Source: Mucilaginibacter gracilis (lineage in GTDB: Bacteria; Bacteroidota; Bacteroidia; Sphingobacteriales; Sphingobacteriaceae). From it: 64,000 nucleotides of DNA. The notes under the pieces are model-generated. The model was not told the DNA's origin. It did no database searches and saw only the letters and a list, made by a program, of their open reading frames with translations. Of this stretch, positions 33,560 to 43,556 are shown piece by piece. Positions within the stretch are counted from its first letter, which is position 1; the number at the start of each line of letters is the position of its first letter. The translations under genes and the position numbers were made by a program. The stretch spans positions 248,001 to 312,000 of the forward strand of contig NZ_RBKU01000001.1 of assembly GCF_003633615.1 (NCBI RefSeq), written 5' to 3'.

Positions 33560-35713
33560 TTAATTGGTCATCATTTTAAATGTTACTTTACCAACCGTAT
33601 TAGGCTTACCGGCAACTGCGTTGCTGATACTGCCAATTATTTTACCATTGGCCTTTGTTACTTTTATTTCCCTGAAACTGTATGCACCACTCTCATAATT
33701 AAAAGTCTCGCCATCATCGTCGTACAACTTATAATAACCCGGCATTTCGCCATAATATCGCACCTCGATATCTACTTGCTGGTTAATTTGGGGCGCATGA
33801 AGCATAGATGGCATCATGGGAATAATACCGCCATCTTTAACATAAACCGGTATTTTATCAAGGCCCGGTATTACCGTGATCACCTGTCCGTCACCTGCAA
33901 ATTTGCCGGTATAGAAATCGTACCATTTACCTCTGGGTAATATTACAGTGCGCCTTGTTTCGCCGGTAAACATGGGGGCTACCAAAATATTTTCGCCTGC
34001 CATATACTGGTCTTTTATCTCTTTCAGCACAACGCTTTCGTACGGATTTTCTTCCAGGTTTATTTTCTCTTTTTCAACCGGCTTTTCTGCCGGCATACTC
34101 TGGAAGCCCGGCTCAAGATTCATCGCCCTGAACGGAGGTATGCCTTTAAAATGATATTTGGCAAACTCGCTGTACCAATAGGGCATCATCTGCATCCTCA
34201 AGTTTGCCAATTGCTTTATCTGTTCGGCAACTTCGGGATAACTCCAGGGCTTTGTGCCGCTAGCCCAGGCGTTGATCATAGCCATTGGCGAAAAAATATT
34301 CGATTGAAATCTGCGTAGCCACTCTTCAGCAGTTTTAGAGGAGCGCACCTCGGGCGTCCACAACACCCCAGCAAATCCGCTATTGATAAGCGCGGTAATA
34401 AAATCCTGGTGATTATAATAATCATTATAGATCACATAGGGCAGTGATGCTCCTCCTCCGTTTGATGCTCTCACCAATCCATAAGTCCGCTGGTTCCGAC
34501 TGTGGTATAGTTCTGTAACATAGCGCTGCATCATCAGCCCGTAAGTTTGGCGCAATTCCTCAGCACTATTGCCAGATGGAAAAATGGCCACATCTGGCCA
34601 TAAATAAGCATCGCCACCATCAACCTCGTCAATTTTATAACCACCTACTCCTATGTCTATTTTATTTTTATCCAGCGCACCAAAAAACAAATCCCTGGCT
34701 TTAGGTAGGGTTAAATCAACAACTGCCCCGTTCCATACGGTGTGGGTTGCTATATAAGGTAATATGTTGTTATAAACGGGAGCCTGTGGCGAAACATAAG
34801 GGTTGGTCCACAAATTAATGCGGATATTTTTTTTCAGCATATCTTGCACAAAAGCCTTCGGCTGGGGGAAACGGGTTTTGTCCCACTCAAAAGTACAAGG
34901 GTAAGATTTGCTTTGCCAACCAGGTTCAAGTCCTATAAAATCCAGCGGATATCCTTTGTCTTCAAAAGCCTGGGCTTCGGCGGCAACACTTGCAGCGTCG
35001 GCTAACCGTTGCATCCGTTGGGTAAATCCAAGGCCCCAGCGCGGAGGTAAACAGCCACCGCCGTTTAGTAAATTATAACGCTGTACCACATTCATCATAG
35101 TAGGGCCGCCAAACACATAAATTTCTGCTCCTGAGGCTGGCACAAGCATTTCTACCGCGTCTGAATATGGGTTCGGTTTCCAGTCTTTATCCAAATTACG
35201 ATCCTTTATTTCCGGCGGCGTTTTACTATCCACCCTTACCGCGGTGCCGGCATAAACCTTAATGTAACGGGCGCTGTTGATAAAAACGCCATAGCCCTTG
35301 GTAGAAACATAAAAAGGTGTTGGGCAATGAGTATGCCCACCATCCCTGCCTGCATAATTATCCACATGCAGGGTTATGATTTTACCACGCTGATGTATTG
35401 TTTGAAAATTTAAGCCGAAGCCATAAAGCTGCTCTTGGGTATCTAATGGAAAACGCAGATATGTTTTGCCGTCTATTATTGTGGCCTTGATCTCATCTTG
35501 TGGCAACGGGAACTCCGTAGTTCCCATTTCGGCCAGGCCTGCATGGTATGGCACCGCCCCTGCCGTTTTGAGCAGGTCTAACCCATCCGGATTACCTGCA
35601 ACAGCTTTCCATATTCCGGGTTCAACAACTGTCCAGGTTAATTGCTGGGCGCAGCAGGTATCGGCTATCGTAAACAGCAATAAACTAAAATACAAGGTTC
35701 TAAAAATCTTCAT
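33560..35713 (-). CDS. Alpha-glycosidase, family GH31
   Basis: A 717-residue periplasmic enzyme with a signal peptide (about 1-23, ending CCAQ). It has an N-terminal beta-sandwich (about 30-200), the catalytic barrel (about 210-560) and C-terminal beta-domains. The nucleophile Asp is about residue 361 in GYKIDEVDGGD, and the substrate-binding strand LEPGWQSK and the loop NDYYNHQDF are as in the family. GH31 enzymes include alpha-glucosidases, alpha-xylosidases and alpha-galactosidases; the KIDEVDGG form does not fix which. It lies 107 bases after GH95 and is terminated by the hairpin at 33447-33492. Confidence 0.88.
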   Translation of the reverse strand: MKIFRTLYFSLLLFTIADTCCAQQLTWTVVEPGIWKAVAGNPDGLDLLKTAGAVPYHAGLAEMGTTEFPLPQDEIKATIIDGKTYLRFPLDTQEQLYGFGLNFQTIHQRGKIITLHVDNYAGRDGGHTHCPTPFYVSTKGYGVFINSARYIKVYAGTAVRVDSKTPPEIKDRNLDKDWKPNPYSDAVEMLVPASGAEIYVFGGPTMMNVVQRYNLLNGGGCLPPRWGLGFTQRMQRLADAASVAAEAQAFEDKGYPLDFIGLEPGWQSKSYPCTFEWDKTRFPQPKAFVQDMLKKNIRINLWTNPYVSPQAPVYNNILPYIATHTVWNGAVVDLTLPKARDLFFGALDKNKIDIGVGGYKIDEVDGGDAYLWPDVAIFPSGNSAEELRQTYGLMMQRYVTELYHSRNQRTYGLVRASNGGGASLPYVIYNDYYNHQDFITALINSGFAGVLWTPEVRSSKTAEEWLRRFQSNIFSPMAMINAWASGTKPWSYPEVAEQIKQLANLRMQMMPYWYSEFAKYHFKGIPPFRAMNLEPGFQSMPAEKPVEKEKINLEENPYESVVLKEIKDQYMAGENILVAPMFTGETRRTVILPRGKWYDFYTGKFAGDGQVITVIPGLDKIPVYVKDGGIIPMMPSMLHAPQINQQVDIEVRYYGEMPGYYKLYDDDGETFNYESGAYSFREIKVTKANGKIIGSISNAVAGKPNTVGKVTFKMMTN

Positions 35714-35820
35714 AATAAGGCTTAATGAATAATGAAATAACTTAAAGGTGGCTTACTAATAATTAATGGTATGTGAGCCAACATTTAAACGCAACAAGAG
35801 CGGATATGCAGCTTGTAACA

Positions 35821-38088
35821 TTACCTATGCTTACCGAAAAAATTACGCTTAATATTATCACCATTGGTATACGCAATTTTATAGCTAAGATCTTCCGACC
35901 GGCTATACAAGTAAGCTACACATCCCTGCGGCATATTTAAACTATAAGTACCGTTACCTTTATTTGTTATTTGTACCTGCTGCTTGCTTTGTACTTTTAT
36001 TTCGCCAACCATACCGGGCTTTATATCAAGTGAACCGCCATGCAAACTTTCTATCTTCACCCATTTGGTAAGGCCATTTTTACGCACCGCACTAAGAAGG
36101 AATGCGCCCTCGGTGCGCAAGTTTTCAAATGAAGCATCCTTCCAGATGGCCGGCAGAGCCGGAAAAACCCTCGCGGTATTATTCCAATATTGCAGGTACA
36201 TTTCTTGTATAGTGGCGCAAGCTGCTAACGGCGTTTCTATAACGGGACCACTTTCCAGGTACATGGTATTGGGCTTTACATATTTATCTATAAGCTGATT
36301 AAGGCAGTTAAGTGTTTTATCGCCTTCGCCCATCATGGCATAAATAGATCCGCCGCCGGTATAAGAATATCCCTGCAAGGATTGCGGAAAACTATGCCAC
36401 CGTGCTAATGATTTGCTAATTACTTCTCGGTCGGCTATATTATCCCAGTTAATTTCGTACAAGGGATAGATCATCAGCAAATGCGAGTAATGCCGGTGCG
36501 ACTGATTGAAAGGTATATCTTTAGCTATCATATATCCATTGGCATCTTGTGGATAAGGTGTGAGGTTTTGCAATACATCGTTCCATTGTGTTGCAAGAGG
36601 ATCGTTCTGTTTAAGTTCGCTATTTAATTGTAGCAAAATTTTGCATCCCCACCGCAACAGCGCAAGCGAATAATTGGTATCATATCCTGTTCCTCCGGGA
36701 TATTCTGGCGAATACGTTTTTACAGACAAATGCCATTGCCCCGTTGCATCTTTTTCAAGGAGATGCAGGTAATAATTAATACTGCGTTTTAATAACGGGA
36801 ATAAATTATCGGCCAGTTTTTGATCCATGCTGTACCGGTATTGTTCCCAATAATAATAAAGTATCCAGGTTAGGTTGCCCAGTTCAGCATATCCGTCTGA
36901 TACGTTTTCGAAACTGCCACGTTTCAAATCGATTGACGCAAGCATATCATCGCCGCCTGCCCTACCAATAGCCGCAGAATTATACCGGTACTCCTGAGGT
37001 ACATTTTTCACTAGATTGTCTTTATTAGCATCGATCATGTTAATCAGCGAACTGGCAATATCCAACCTATTTGAAGTGTACAACGGACTGTATGTTAACT
37101 GAATATTTAAATTATACCAGTATGCAGGCCACGGTGTTGGCTTTAACCACGGGCCTATAAGATCCAACGCTGGCTTATTTGCGCGAGTTGCTGATGCAAG
37201 TTTGTATTGCTGAATCCAATAGAAGCTTTCGATACGTTTATCTGGTATGGCAATAAAGCTTTTTTTATAGTAGTTATGCCACCAGTCCCTATGATCTTGA
37301 ATAGCTGCTTTTATTTGAACCGCATTAAAACGGGAAAGAAGGGTAAAAGCCTGACCGACAGATTGTTTATCTTTTAGCGAATTTGCTACGGTAATGAGAT
37401 ATTTACATCCTGATCTACCGGGTATTTTTTTCCATGCGGTGGTAAAGCCTCCGCCGGCATATAATTGCTGGTTATACAAATTTATATCAGCTCTAACACT
37501 TTTTATGGCTTCGGGGTTTGCTGTATAATTTGCTGGCCTTCCATGTGTCTTTGCGCGCGGACTAACTGGTTCATCAGCAACCCACTCCCAGGTAAAACCT
37601 GCTTCCTGGCCGGTACAGGCAGCATCAAAATAAATGATATTAGTTTGCGAAAAGGTAAGCTCGGTAAACGATATAGCACCTTTATCTGTAAGTATACTAC
37701 CTCTCAGTTCGGCATTCCAAAGATCAAGCCTTGCTGTTATTTTTTTAATTTTCCCCAGGGGCTTTATAATAAAATGCCCTATTGGCAATCGGGCTTTGGC
37801 AAACAAGGCGGGCATCGAATCGATACGATGATCGCGCACATCGGTGCGGCCAATATCCATACGGATGGAGTTGGCATCATTAAGATAGATCATTGTGCCA
37901 AGTAAGCCGTTGCCTGTAAATGCACCCTCATGCCATGCGGTAGTAAGAGTATCATAAACCATATCACTTCCAGATAAAAAGTGTTTCCAGTTAATAACCG
38001 ATGGTTGTTGTGCCCTAAGATTTAAATTGCAGGTTAGGAAGAAAGCTATTGCAAGTATGCTGATTCTGTAAATTGTGCTTTTAGTCAT
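35821..38088 (-). CDS. GH95-type glycosidase (alpha-L-fucosidase or related)
   Basis: The longer frame begins at 38136, but a signal peptide starts at the inner ATG (MTKSTIYRIS, 38088), giving 755 residues with cleavage near LRAQ. An N-terminal beta-sandwich with AWHEGAFTGNGLLGTMIYLN resembles the start of GH95, and the C-terminal part is an alpha/alpha toroid with DTNYSLALLRWGCKILLQL and HRHYSHLLMIYPLY, which are GH95 signatures. Known members cleave alpha-1,2-fucose or alpha-galactose residues with inversion. It lies between the PL8 lyase and GH31 genes. Given the two GH29 genes, release of fucose branches from the glycan is the favoured role. Confidence 0.75.
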   Translation of the reverse strand: MTKSTIYRISILAIAFFLTCNLNLRAQQPSVINWKHFLSGSDMVYDTLTTAWHEGAFTGNGLLGTMIYLNDANSIRMDIGRTDVRDHRIDSMPALFAKARLPIGHFIIKPLGKIKKITARLDLWNAELRGSILTDKGAISFTELTFSQTNIIYFDAACTGQEAGFTWEWVADEPVSPRAKTHGRPANYTANPEAIKSVRADINLYNQQLYAGGGFTTAWKKIPGRSGCKYLITVANSLKDKQSVGQAFTLLSRFNAVQIKAAIQDHRDWWHNYYKKSFIAIPDKRIESFYWIQQYKLASATRANKPALDLIGPWLKPTPWPAYWYNLNIQLTYSPLYTSNRLDIASSLINMIDANKDNLVKNVPQEYRYNSAAIGRAGGDDMLASIDLKRGSFENVSDGYAELGNLTWILYYYWEQYRYSMDQKLADNLFPLLKRSINYYLHLLEKDATGQWHLSVKTYSPEYPGGTGYDTNYSLALLRWGCKILLQLNSELKQNDPLATQWNDVLQNLTPYPQDANGYMIAKDIPFNQSHRHYSHLLMIYPLYEINWDNIADREVISKSLARWHSFPQSLQGYSYTGGGSIYAMMGEGDKTLNCLNQLIDKYVKPNTMYLESGPVIETPLAACATIQEMYLQYWNNTARVFPALPAIWKDASFENLRTEGAFLLSAVRKNGLTKWVKIESLHGGSLDIKPGMVGEIKVQSKQQVQITNKGNGTYSLNMPQGCVAYLYSRSEDLSYKIAYTNGDNIKRNFFGKHR

Positions 38089-38222
38089 AAATTTACATGC
38101 CATATGTAGCGGCTGTTTTACCATATTCCGTCTCACTATCAGGGTGTAATAAAAAGTTTAACCCGAGTTATTTATCGTAATGTTTGTTGATTTAGTTATT
38201 GCCTCCGTTAAAATGCGATGGT

Positions 38223-41200
38223 TTACAATTTGATAATTTTCCCTAAGCCCTGTACACCCGAGCGGCTCAAATAAACCACATAAGTGCCTGGCGGGCGGCC
38301 TGAAAGATCGACCTCAATGGTATTTAACCCTTCAGACAGCATTTTAGTAGCTTGCCAAACAATTTCACCCTTTGCATTGATAACTTTAACATATGCAGAT
38401 TCCGTTTTTTTTGCATTTAGACTGATAGTTGCCTTACTGTTAGTAGGGTTGGGCGATATGTTAAAGGTTGCGCCGCTTTTGACAGGATTGGATGTTGAGG
38501 TGGAAGAAGCATTATTCAAACTCAATTTCACCGTTGCCACGTTACCGTCAGAAGTTGCCCCATCTTTATTCGCAGCTCTTATGTAATAGTATACTTGTGT
38601 TGCATCTGATAAAACACGGCTATCGGTGTATTGATAACTTGAACCCGAATTGGCGTTAACCGAAGCAATCTCGTTGTAATTTTTACCATCAGTGCTGCGC
38701 ATAACAGTAAATTTATTGGTTGAGCTATTAGCCGTAACACCCCAGGAAAGGACAGCATCTTTGGCTTTACTTTGAGCCGATAAGGGCAACATTGCTCCGG
38801 GTATGATCTCATTCTTAACTAAAGTTAACGTAGCCGGAAAACCATCATGTACCGTAAAGCTTACCGTTGAAGAATTAGTGTTTAAAGTAATGCCCGCGCC
38901 AGTAGCATTATCCACTGCATGCCATAGGCCGGTTATGCCCAACGAAATTGTACTGGCGGTAGATACCCAAGTACTGGCGGCATTGTCAACAGCTTTTAGA
39001 TCGGGATTTGCAACAGAAATAAATAAAGAATCGGCACTTTCGCGGATGCCAACCAACGCACGATTTGATATACTCTGCAAATAACCTGTATTGATATCCG
39101 TCTTAGGTAAAAAACACACGTAAGAAGTAAGCTGTTGCGGAATGTAAAGCACTGCATGTACAGAATCAGTCTGTTTTAATATTGAATAATAACTTCCAGA
39201 CGAGAAAGAAGTGGCTAGTGCCTGCATCTTCGCCGGGGTAACCGCCGGTACAACTACAAATTGGTATTTTGCGCCAGATGGCTGCGTGCCATGTTCAAAC
39301 CAGGATTTACTAACATTTGCTGTAGCGGTGGTGGTAGCATTATCTACCGAATTTATGGGTGTGGTTTGGGTGCCCCGGAAAACCCGGATACTACCGTTTC
39401 CTTGTGGTATATAAAAGCCTGTTGTTTGCCCGTTCACCAGCCATTGAGATGATGAAGTTGTAGATAGTGTTTGATCTGTTGCGGCAGACTGCGCCGTTGC
39501 AGAATTTATATAAATTGCCGGATCGGTTGCTGTACTTACGCTCTGAAACAAAGTTGTTATTACCGGATCTGTTGTATTTGAAGCAATAATTCCGCTACCC
39601 AAACACACCATTACACTATCAAATGTAAAAACCGACTTCCTGAAGTTGAGGCCGCTTGTTGCATAACGGGTGCCGGGGTTTTGCGTAAAGTTCATCCCAA
39701 AAATACCATTATTGCCCATACTTAACGCACCGGCAAAGGCGTCGCCCTGATATTCTGAAGCTGTACCCGAAATAAGAGGCTGTAACAGCGTCCAGCTTTG
39801 TTTTACACTGGTTGTTCCGGGCATCATATTCCAATCCCATCCCGCACCGGCGCTTATATACCCTGTAGAGGTGAGGTTACCGTCGTATAATACTTCAAGT
39901 GCACCGTAACTCTGATAACGGCCATATCGATTTGCTCCGGTATAGATCTCAGAACCAAACATGCGGTCCGTTAATCCCCGCATAACAGCCACCCAATTAT
40001 TTTTACGCTGTATGCCGGTTTGCGAATAATTTAACTGATAAAATCCATCCAGGTTGGGTGTGGTTACCGCATAAGTATTGGTTTTAAAAATGTAATTATA
40101 AAATGCTGCCAGTTGTGGCTCGTAGGCCTGACCCGTCAAATCGCCACCAACCTCAACAAGCTGCCTCACGTTTAAAGCAGCAACAGATATGCTGGACTGA
40201 AATGGTGCCCTACCCGAGGCCGAATTTGGAATTAATGTACCCTTGGAGGTTTCCAAAAACAGGTTACGTATGGCAAACGACATATTCTGATAAGCGGTAT
40301 TTGATATTTTGAACGGCGTCCCTTTAAATTCATAGGCACGGATTATCCAGGTGCTAAAAGCATACATATAACTTATATGCTGAGAGTTATGATGAAATCC
40401 CGAACCGTCGGGCTTAATGCCATCTCTCGCTCCCTGCCCCGGATAGGTAAATTGTTCGAGGTAACGGCTCACAGATTTAAGGTCGCGGGTAATTTCCGCG
40501 TTTGAATTGCCCAATAAAGCTAATTCGGTTACAAAGTTTGATTTAACATGAGTATAGTCGGTACTTAAACCTGGGGTAAATGTGGTTTGATAAATACGAT
40601 TGTATTCGTTAGACCATTTCAGCATTTTCATCACATCTGATTTTGTTGTGCTATCCAGATAAGGCAATGCCTGTAAAAAACCAACCGGAAATGCACGTGC
40701 AGAAGTATAATCGCTGTAAGCTATAATATTGTCTCCCCCTTCTGATACACCCTGATCGATAAGATGTTCTACCAACAAACGAAGCTTGCTTAAGGCATCT
40801 GTATCACCATTAAGGCCATAGGCACTTGCCAAAGCACCGCAATGGGTTGACAACAGCACCAACGTATCAACATTACTGGTTGCGCTTATCCCACGTCCTT
40901 TAATAGAATTGTCGGCATTTCTGGTTATCCCGCAATTGGCAACGTATGTTTTGGCTGCCAGTAAAGCTGCCGCGGTAACTGTGCTTAAAGTTCGGTTATA
41001 AAAAGTTTTAACCTGAGTTATACCAGCAAGTTCTTGCGAAGATGGCGTGGTTGCCGCCATATCGGGAGTGTTCAGCCAACTTTCAAGTGCGCCCGAGACA
41101 TCCGCAGTTCTTTGAAAATGCTGATAATCCAATCGCATATGCGGGCCAGGCGTGCGTGTTTCAGCGTTTAGAGAAAACTGCACTTCATCTACGTAAATCA

Positions 41201-42533
41201 CCGCCTGCCCGGTTCCGCCGGCAGGCCTGTAAATAATGTTTACTTTATCGAGGGCAAAACTTGATGCAGATTGCAGGCCATAATTGTAGTCGTAACGATA
41301 ACTGCGATGATAATCCCGCCAGCCTTTATAATTGAGCAGCATATGCCCTTCCCGTTGTACATTCCCTGCTGCATCTAAAAACTGAAATACCAGGGTATCT
41401 GCGGAGATGGCTTTACTATAGATATGTATCTTAGCCGAATTTGCCGAATAATACCAGATATCGGCCGCAGAAATACCCAGTGCGGAAGCCGATAACTTAC
41501 CCCCTGCATTAGTTGTCCACTTCCATGCATTTCTCCCCCCTTTAACATGTTCATTACTTAAAACAAGTGAAGATGCACCGCTAACCGACCATTTTGATGG
41601 TGCCGCGCTATCAAATGTGTCGGTTGTTAAATAAGATAATACCGGATAAGAAAGTGTAATATTGCCCGTTGCACCAGCTCCGCCAGTAGCCGAAAACAAG
41701 AAAGAATTCAGCGTTGTACCATTGGGCATTGCCTTAGATGTTCCTCCCGATAAACCTGAGTTGCCGTTTACTTCGATAGAGCGTGGGTAATCGCTGCCTA
41801 TTTTTGTACCATTAACCCAGATATGAAATGTATTTTGAGGTAAATTATACGAAACACCACCACGTGTATAAGTTTTTGCTGTTGCCGAAGTTGAATTATT
41901 GCAATAAACTTCCACATTATAAGTCCCCCCTTTAGCAAAAGTGGTAGCATCAATTGTAGTATACGTAGTAATTGTTAAAGAATCGGCACCCAGGCGATAT
42001 GCGAAAGTAATACCCGTTGAGCCCGCCGTTGTTACAGGAGCCCATCTTAACACCGTAAACAGCTCATTACTTGCCCTATTTACACTATTGTTACTTACAG
42101 GATTAAACAGATTACCATTATTATGGCCGATGGCGTACATATAAGATCCAGCATCTGCAGTACTGATGGAACTGCTAAACTTTATAGTAAAGGAGTTCAA
42201 TACAACATCTGTTGCAGACGGTATATCATTTGCAGAATACCTCACCATATTACTGGTAGGAAGCTGCTCAGTTATGGTGTGATTATTGTTTAGCGTAAAA
42301 GCCCCATTAGCAGCACTACCACTAATATACACACCGGTATTTCCTCCAGATGTAACCGGTAAAAATCCGGCGGTTGATGCTGTGCTTGTAGATGACTTAT
42401 TGGTACCGGGAGTATTGGTATACGAGTTTGTTATTGTACCAAAATCGTAAGACCATTGGGCTACATTAACCCACTGAGCCCTTGCCAAATCCGTATTCAG
42501 CAATAAAAACAAAAAAAGTAAAATTCTTTTCAT
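38223..42533 (-). CDS. PL8 polysaccharide lyase, chondroitinase-ABC-like, with type IX secretion tail
   Basis: The start is taken as the inner ATG at 42533 (MKRILLFLFLLLN, then LARAQ), giving 1,436 residues. The N-terminal region (about 25-300) is a laminin-G-like beta-sandwich; next is the chondroitinase N-terminal domain (about 300-500, with GGRNAWKW and GWRDYHRSY). The toroid catalytic part (about 500-900) has PDGSGFHHNSQHISYMY, where His and Tyr match the catalytic pair of chondroitinase ABC, and SGRAPFQSS with the catalytic Arg. The central sheet domain has GSEIYTGANRYGRYQSYG and GAGWDWNMMPG. At the C-terminus are a fibronectin-like domain and a Por secretion domain ending VQGLGKIIKL, indicating export by the type IX system to the cell surface or medium. 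Confidence 0.88.
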   Translation of the reverse strand: MKRILLFLFLLLNTDLARAQWVNVAQWSYDFGTITNSYTNTPGTNKSSTSTASTAGFLPVTSGGNTGVYISGSAANGAFTLNNNHTITEQLPTSNMVRYSANDIPSATDVVLNSFTIKFSSSISTADAGSYMYAIGHNNGNLFNPVSNNSVNRASNELFTVLRWAPVTTAGSTGITFAYRLGADSLTITTYTTIDATTFAKGGTYNVEVYCNNSTSATAKTYTRGGVSYNLPQNTFHIWVNGTKIGSDYPRSIEVNGNSGLSGGTSKAMPNGTTLNSFLFSATGGAGATGNITLSYPVLSYLTTDTFDSAAPSKWSVSGASSLVLSNEHVKGGRNAWKWTTNAGGKLSASALGISAADIWYYSANSAKIHIYSKAISADTLVFQFLDAAGNVQREGHMLLNYKGWRDYHRSYRYDYNYGLQSASSFALDKVNIIYRPAGGTGQAVIYVDEVQFSLNAETRTPGPHMRLDYQHFQRTADVSGALESWLNTPDMAATTPSSQELAGITQVKTFYNRTLSTVTAAALLAAKTYVANCGITRNADNSIKGRGISATSNVDTLVLLSTHCGALASAYGLNGDTDALSKLRLLVEHLIDQGVSEGGDNIIAYSDYTSARAFPVGFLQALPYLDSTTKSDVMKMLKWSNEYNRIYQTTFTPGLSTDYTHVKSNFVTELALLGNSNAEITRDLKSVSRYLEQFTYPGQGARDGIKPDGSGFHHNSQHISYMYAFSTWIIRAYEFKGTPFKISNTAYQNMSFAIRNLFLETSKGTLIPNSASGRAPFQSSISVAALNVRQLVEVGGDLTGQAYEPQLAAFYNYIFKTNTYAVTTPNLDGFYQLNYSQTGIQRKNNWVAVMRGLTDRMFGSEIYTGANRYGRYQSYGALEVLYDGNLTSTGYISAGAGWDWNMMPGTTSVKQSWTLLQPLISGTASEYQGDAFAGALSMGNNGIFGMNFTQNPGTRYATSGLNFRKSVFTFDSVMVCLGSGIIASNTTDPVITTLFQSVSTATDPAIYINSATAQSAATDQTLSTTSSSQWLVNGQTTGFYIPQGNGSIRVFRGTQTTPINSVDNATTTATANVSKSWFEHGTQPSGAKYQFVVVPAVTPAKMQALATSFSSGSYYSILKQTDSVHAVLYIPQQLTSYVCFLPKTDINTGYLQSISNRALVGIRESADSLFISVANPDLKAVDNAASTWVSTASTISLGITGLWHAVDNATGAGITLNTNSSTVSFTVHDGFPATLTLVKNEIIPGAMLPLSAQSKAKDAVLSWGVTANSSTNKFTVMRSTDGKNYNEIASVNANSGSSYQYTDSRVLSDATQVYYYIRAANKDGATSDGNVATVKLSLNNASSTSTSNPVKSGATFNISPNPTNSKATISLNAKKTESAYVKVINAKGEIVWQATKMLSEGLNTIEVDLSGRPPGTYVVYLSRSGVQGLGKIIKL

Positions 42534-42685
42534 AGTTTGATAACTAATGGGTGGATTTATGCAAACCCCGAATGGATTTAAATAACGCATCCGGATTTGT
42601 TGATTGGTGTGTATTTACAATTAAGGGATGATATAAGAAAACGCCTAAATAGTTAAAAGTAAAATCGATAATTTTTACCACTGGC

Positions 42686-42835
42686 TTAAATTTCACGTTG
42701 GGTTAGCTTTAGTGTTGCTTGCTTCTCTGTAGCTCCTTCAATAAATATTATCAAATTACCGGGTGATAACCATTGTGCGCATACTGCGTTTGCATCAAGT
42801 GTGACTGATAATGCGTAAACGATTTTTTTTATCAT
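42686..42835 (-). pseudogene. Short secreted-protein fragment (49 residues)
   Basis: On the minus strand an ATG at 42835 opens a 49-residue frame. It has a signal-peptide-like N-terminus (MIKKIVYALSVTL, small residues, then CAQW) and ends early at TAA 42686. The N-terminal CAQW resembles the ARAQW of the neighbouring PL8 protein. It is either the cut-off start of a lost secreted enzyme or a chance frame. No homology beyond the signal is recognised. Confidence 0.3.
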
Positions 42836-43188
42836 AATTTCAATTAGTTAAGTAAAATACGTTCGGGTTCCTTTAAATAAACGGGCCTGCCTTAATTAGA
42901 GGCGTTCAACCACCCCCGGCTCGGTTCACTGGATTCTGAAATCAGGTTGCTTAGAAAGAGCCCAGGTGATTACGCATTCAAATTTATGCGCATTATTATT
43001 TCCCCAGGGGGCTACCATCGGTTAAATGAGGGTGATAAATTCGTTATTTTAAATATCATTATAAGCAACCAGATAATCCACACATGGAAACATCAAAAAA
43101 ACCTATGGTATGAGTAGGGGGTATTTAGAAAGGAGGAGGTTATAAAATATAAAGTAGTTATACAGAGATGCATGAGATACGGCCCATC
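42836..43188. other. Gene-free stretch at the left side of the putative element boundary
   Basis: No gene or repeat of note is seen. It would be ordinary chromosome lying downstream of the disrupted tRNA if the interpretation of the att site at 43233 is right. Confidence 0.4.
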
Positions 43189-43230
43189 AAAAAAAAAGGG
43201 GAAAAGTTATCTTTTTGATAACCTTTCCCC
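43189..43230 (-). terminator. Strong terminator following a tRNA 3' end
   Basis: On the minus strand the stem GGGGAAAGGTTATC (from 43230) pairs with GATAACTTTTCCCC (to 43198), one G-T pair, and is followed by nine Ts (43197-43189). It starts three bases after the CCA end of the tRNA fragment and is the kind of terminator that follows tRNA genes, so it is likely the original tRNA terminator left in place. Confidence 0.85.
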
Positions 43231-43232
43231 TC

Positions 43233-43256
43233 TGGTAGCCCGTAGGGGAATCGAAC
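43233..43256 (-). other. tRNA 3'-end fragment (candidate attachment site of an integrated element)
   Basis: The minus strand reads GTTCGATTCCCCTACGGGCTACCA: T-loop, 3' half of the T-stem, acceptor 3' strand ACGGGCT, discriminator A and CCA. The bases before it (TCCC) cannot pair with the T-stem, and no D-arm, anticodon arm or 5' acceptor strand follows upstream. Only the last 24 bases of a tRNA are therefore present. Tyrosine integrases commonly use exactly this segment as att core and leave such a copy at the far end of the element. The tRNA's identity cannot be told from the fragment. The inserted DNA would lie to the right, with the intact tRNA beyond 64000. Confidence 0.7.
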
Positions 43257-43556
43257 GGGATTCTTAACCTATTGACTTACAATATTTTACCTGGTCTATA
43301 ATTTGATACGCACCGAATTACTAACCTTTTTTTTGATGCAGATTGATACAAATCTTTACTTATAAAAGTATGGAACTGGTACTACTATACCAAGCTTCAT
43401 TAAACGGTTTTCCAACATATATCATAAAAATTAATAACTGATTTTAATTAACCCTGTGCAGATAAAAAAGAATTTGTTTCATAAAATCATTAACAGGATA
43501 AATAATCTAGTTTAGGTAAAACTTAACTTTTTTGTTTTTAATTAATAAATCTGTTA
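43257..43556. other. Element-side junction region, no gene
   Basis: AT-rich, about 300 bases between the tRNA fragment and the GH2 stop codon. TTGAT-type short repeats (such as TTTGATACGCACC and TTGATGCAGATTGATACA at 43301-43353) could be arm-type sites of an integrase or chance; nothing else is recognised. Confidence 0.35.

Noticed and set aside
16852..43000. CRISPR array or tandem repeats
   Set aside because: No regularly spaced direct repeats are seen; repeated patterns in the regulator gene encode propeller units.
43233..43256. A complete tRNA gene
   Set aside because: Only the last 24 bases of a tRNA are present; the T-stem cannot pair and there is no anticodon arm or 5' acceptor strand.
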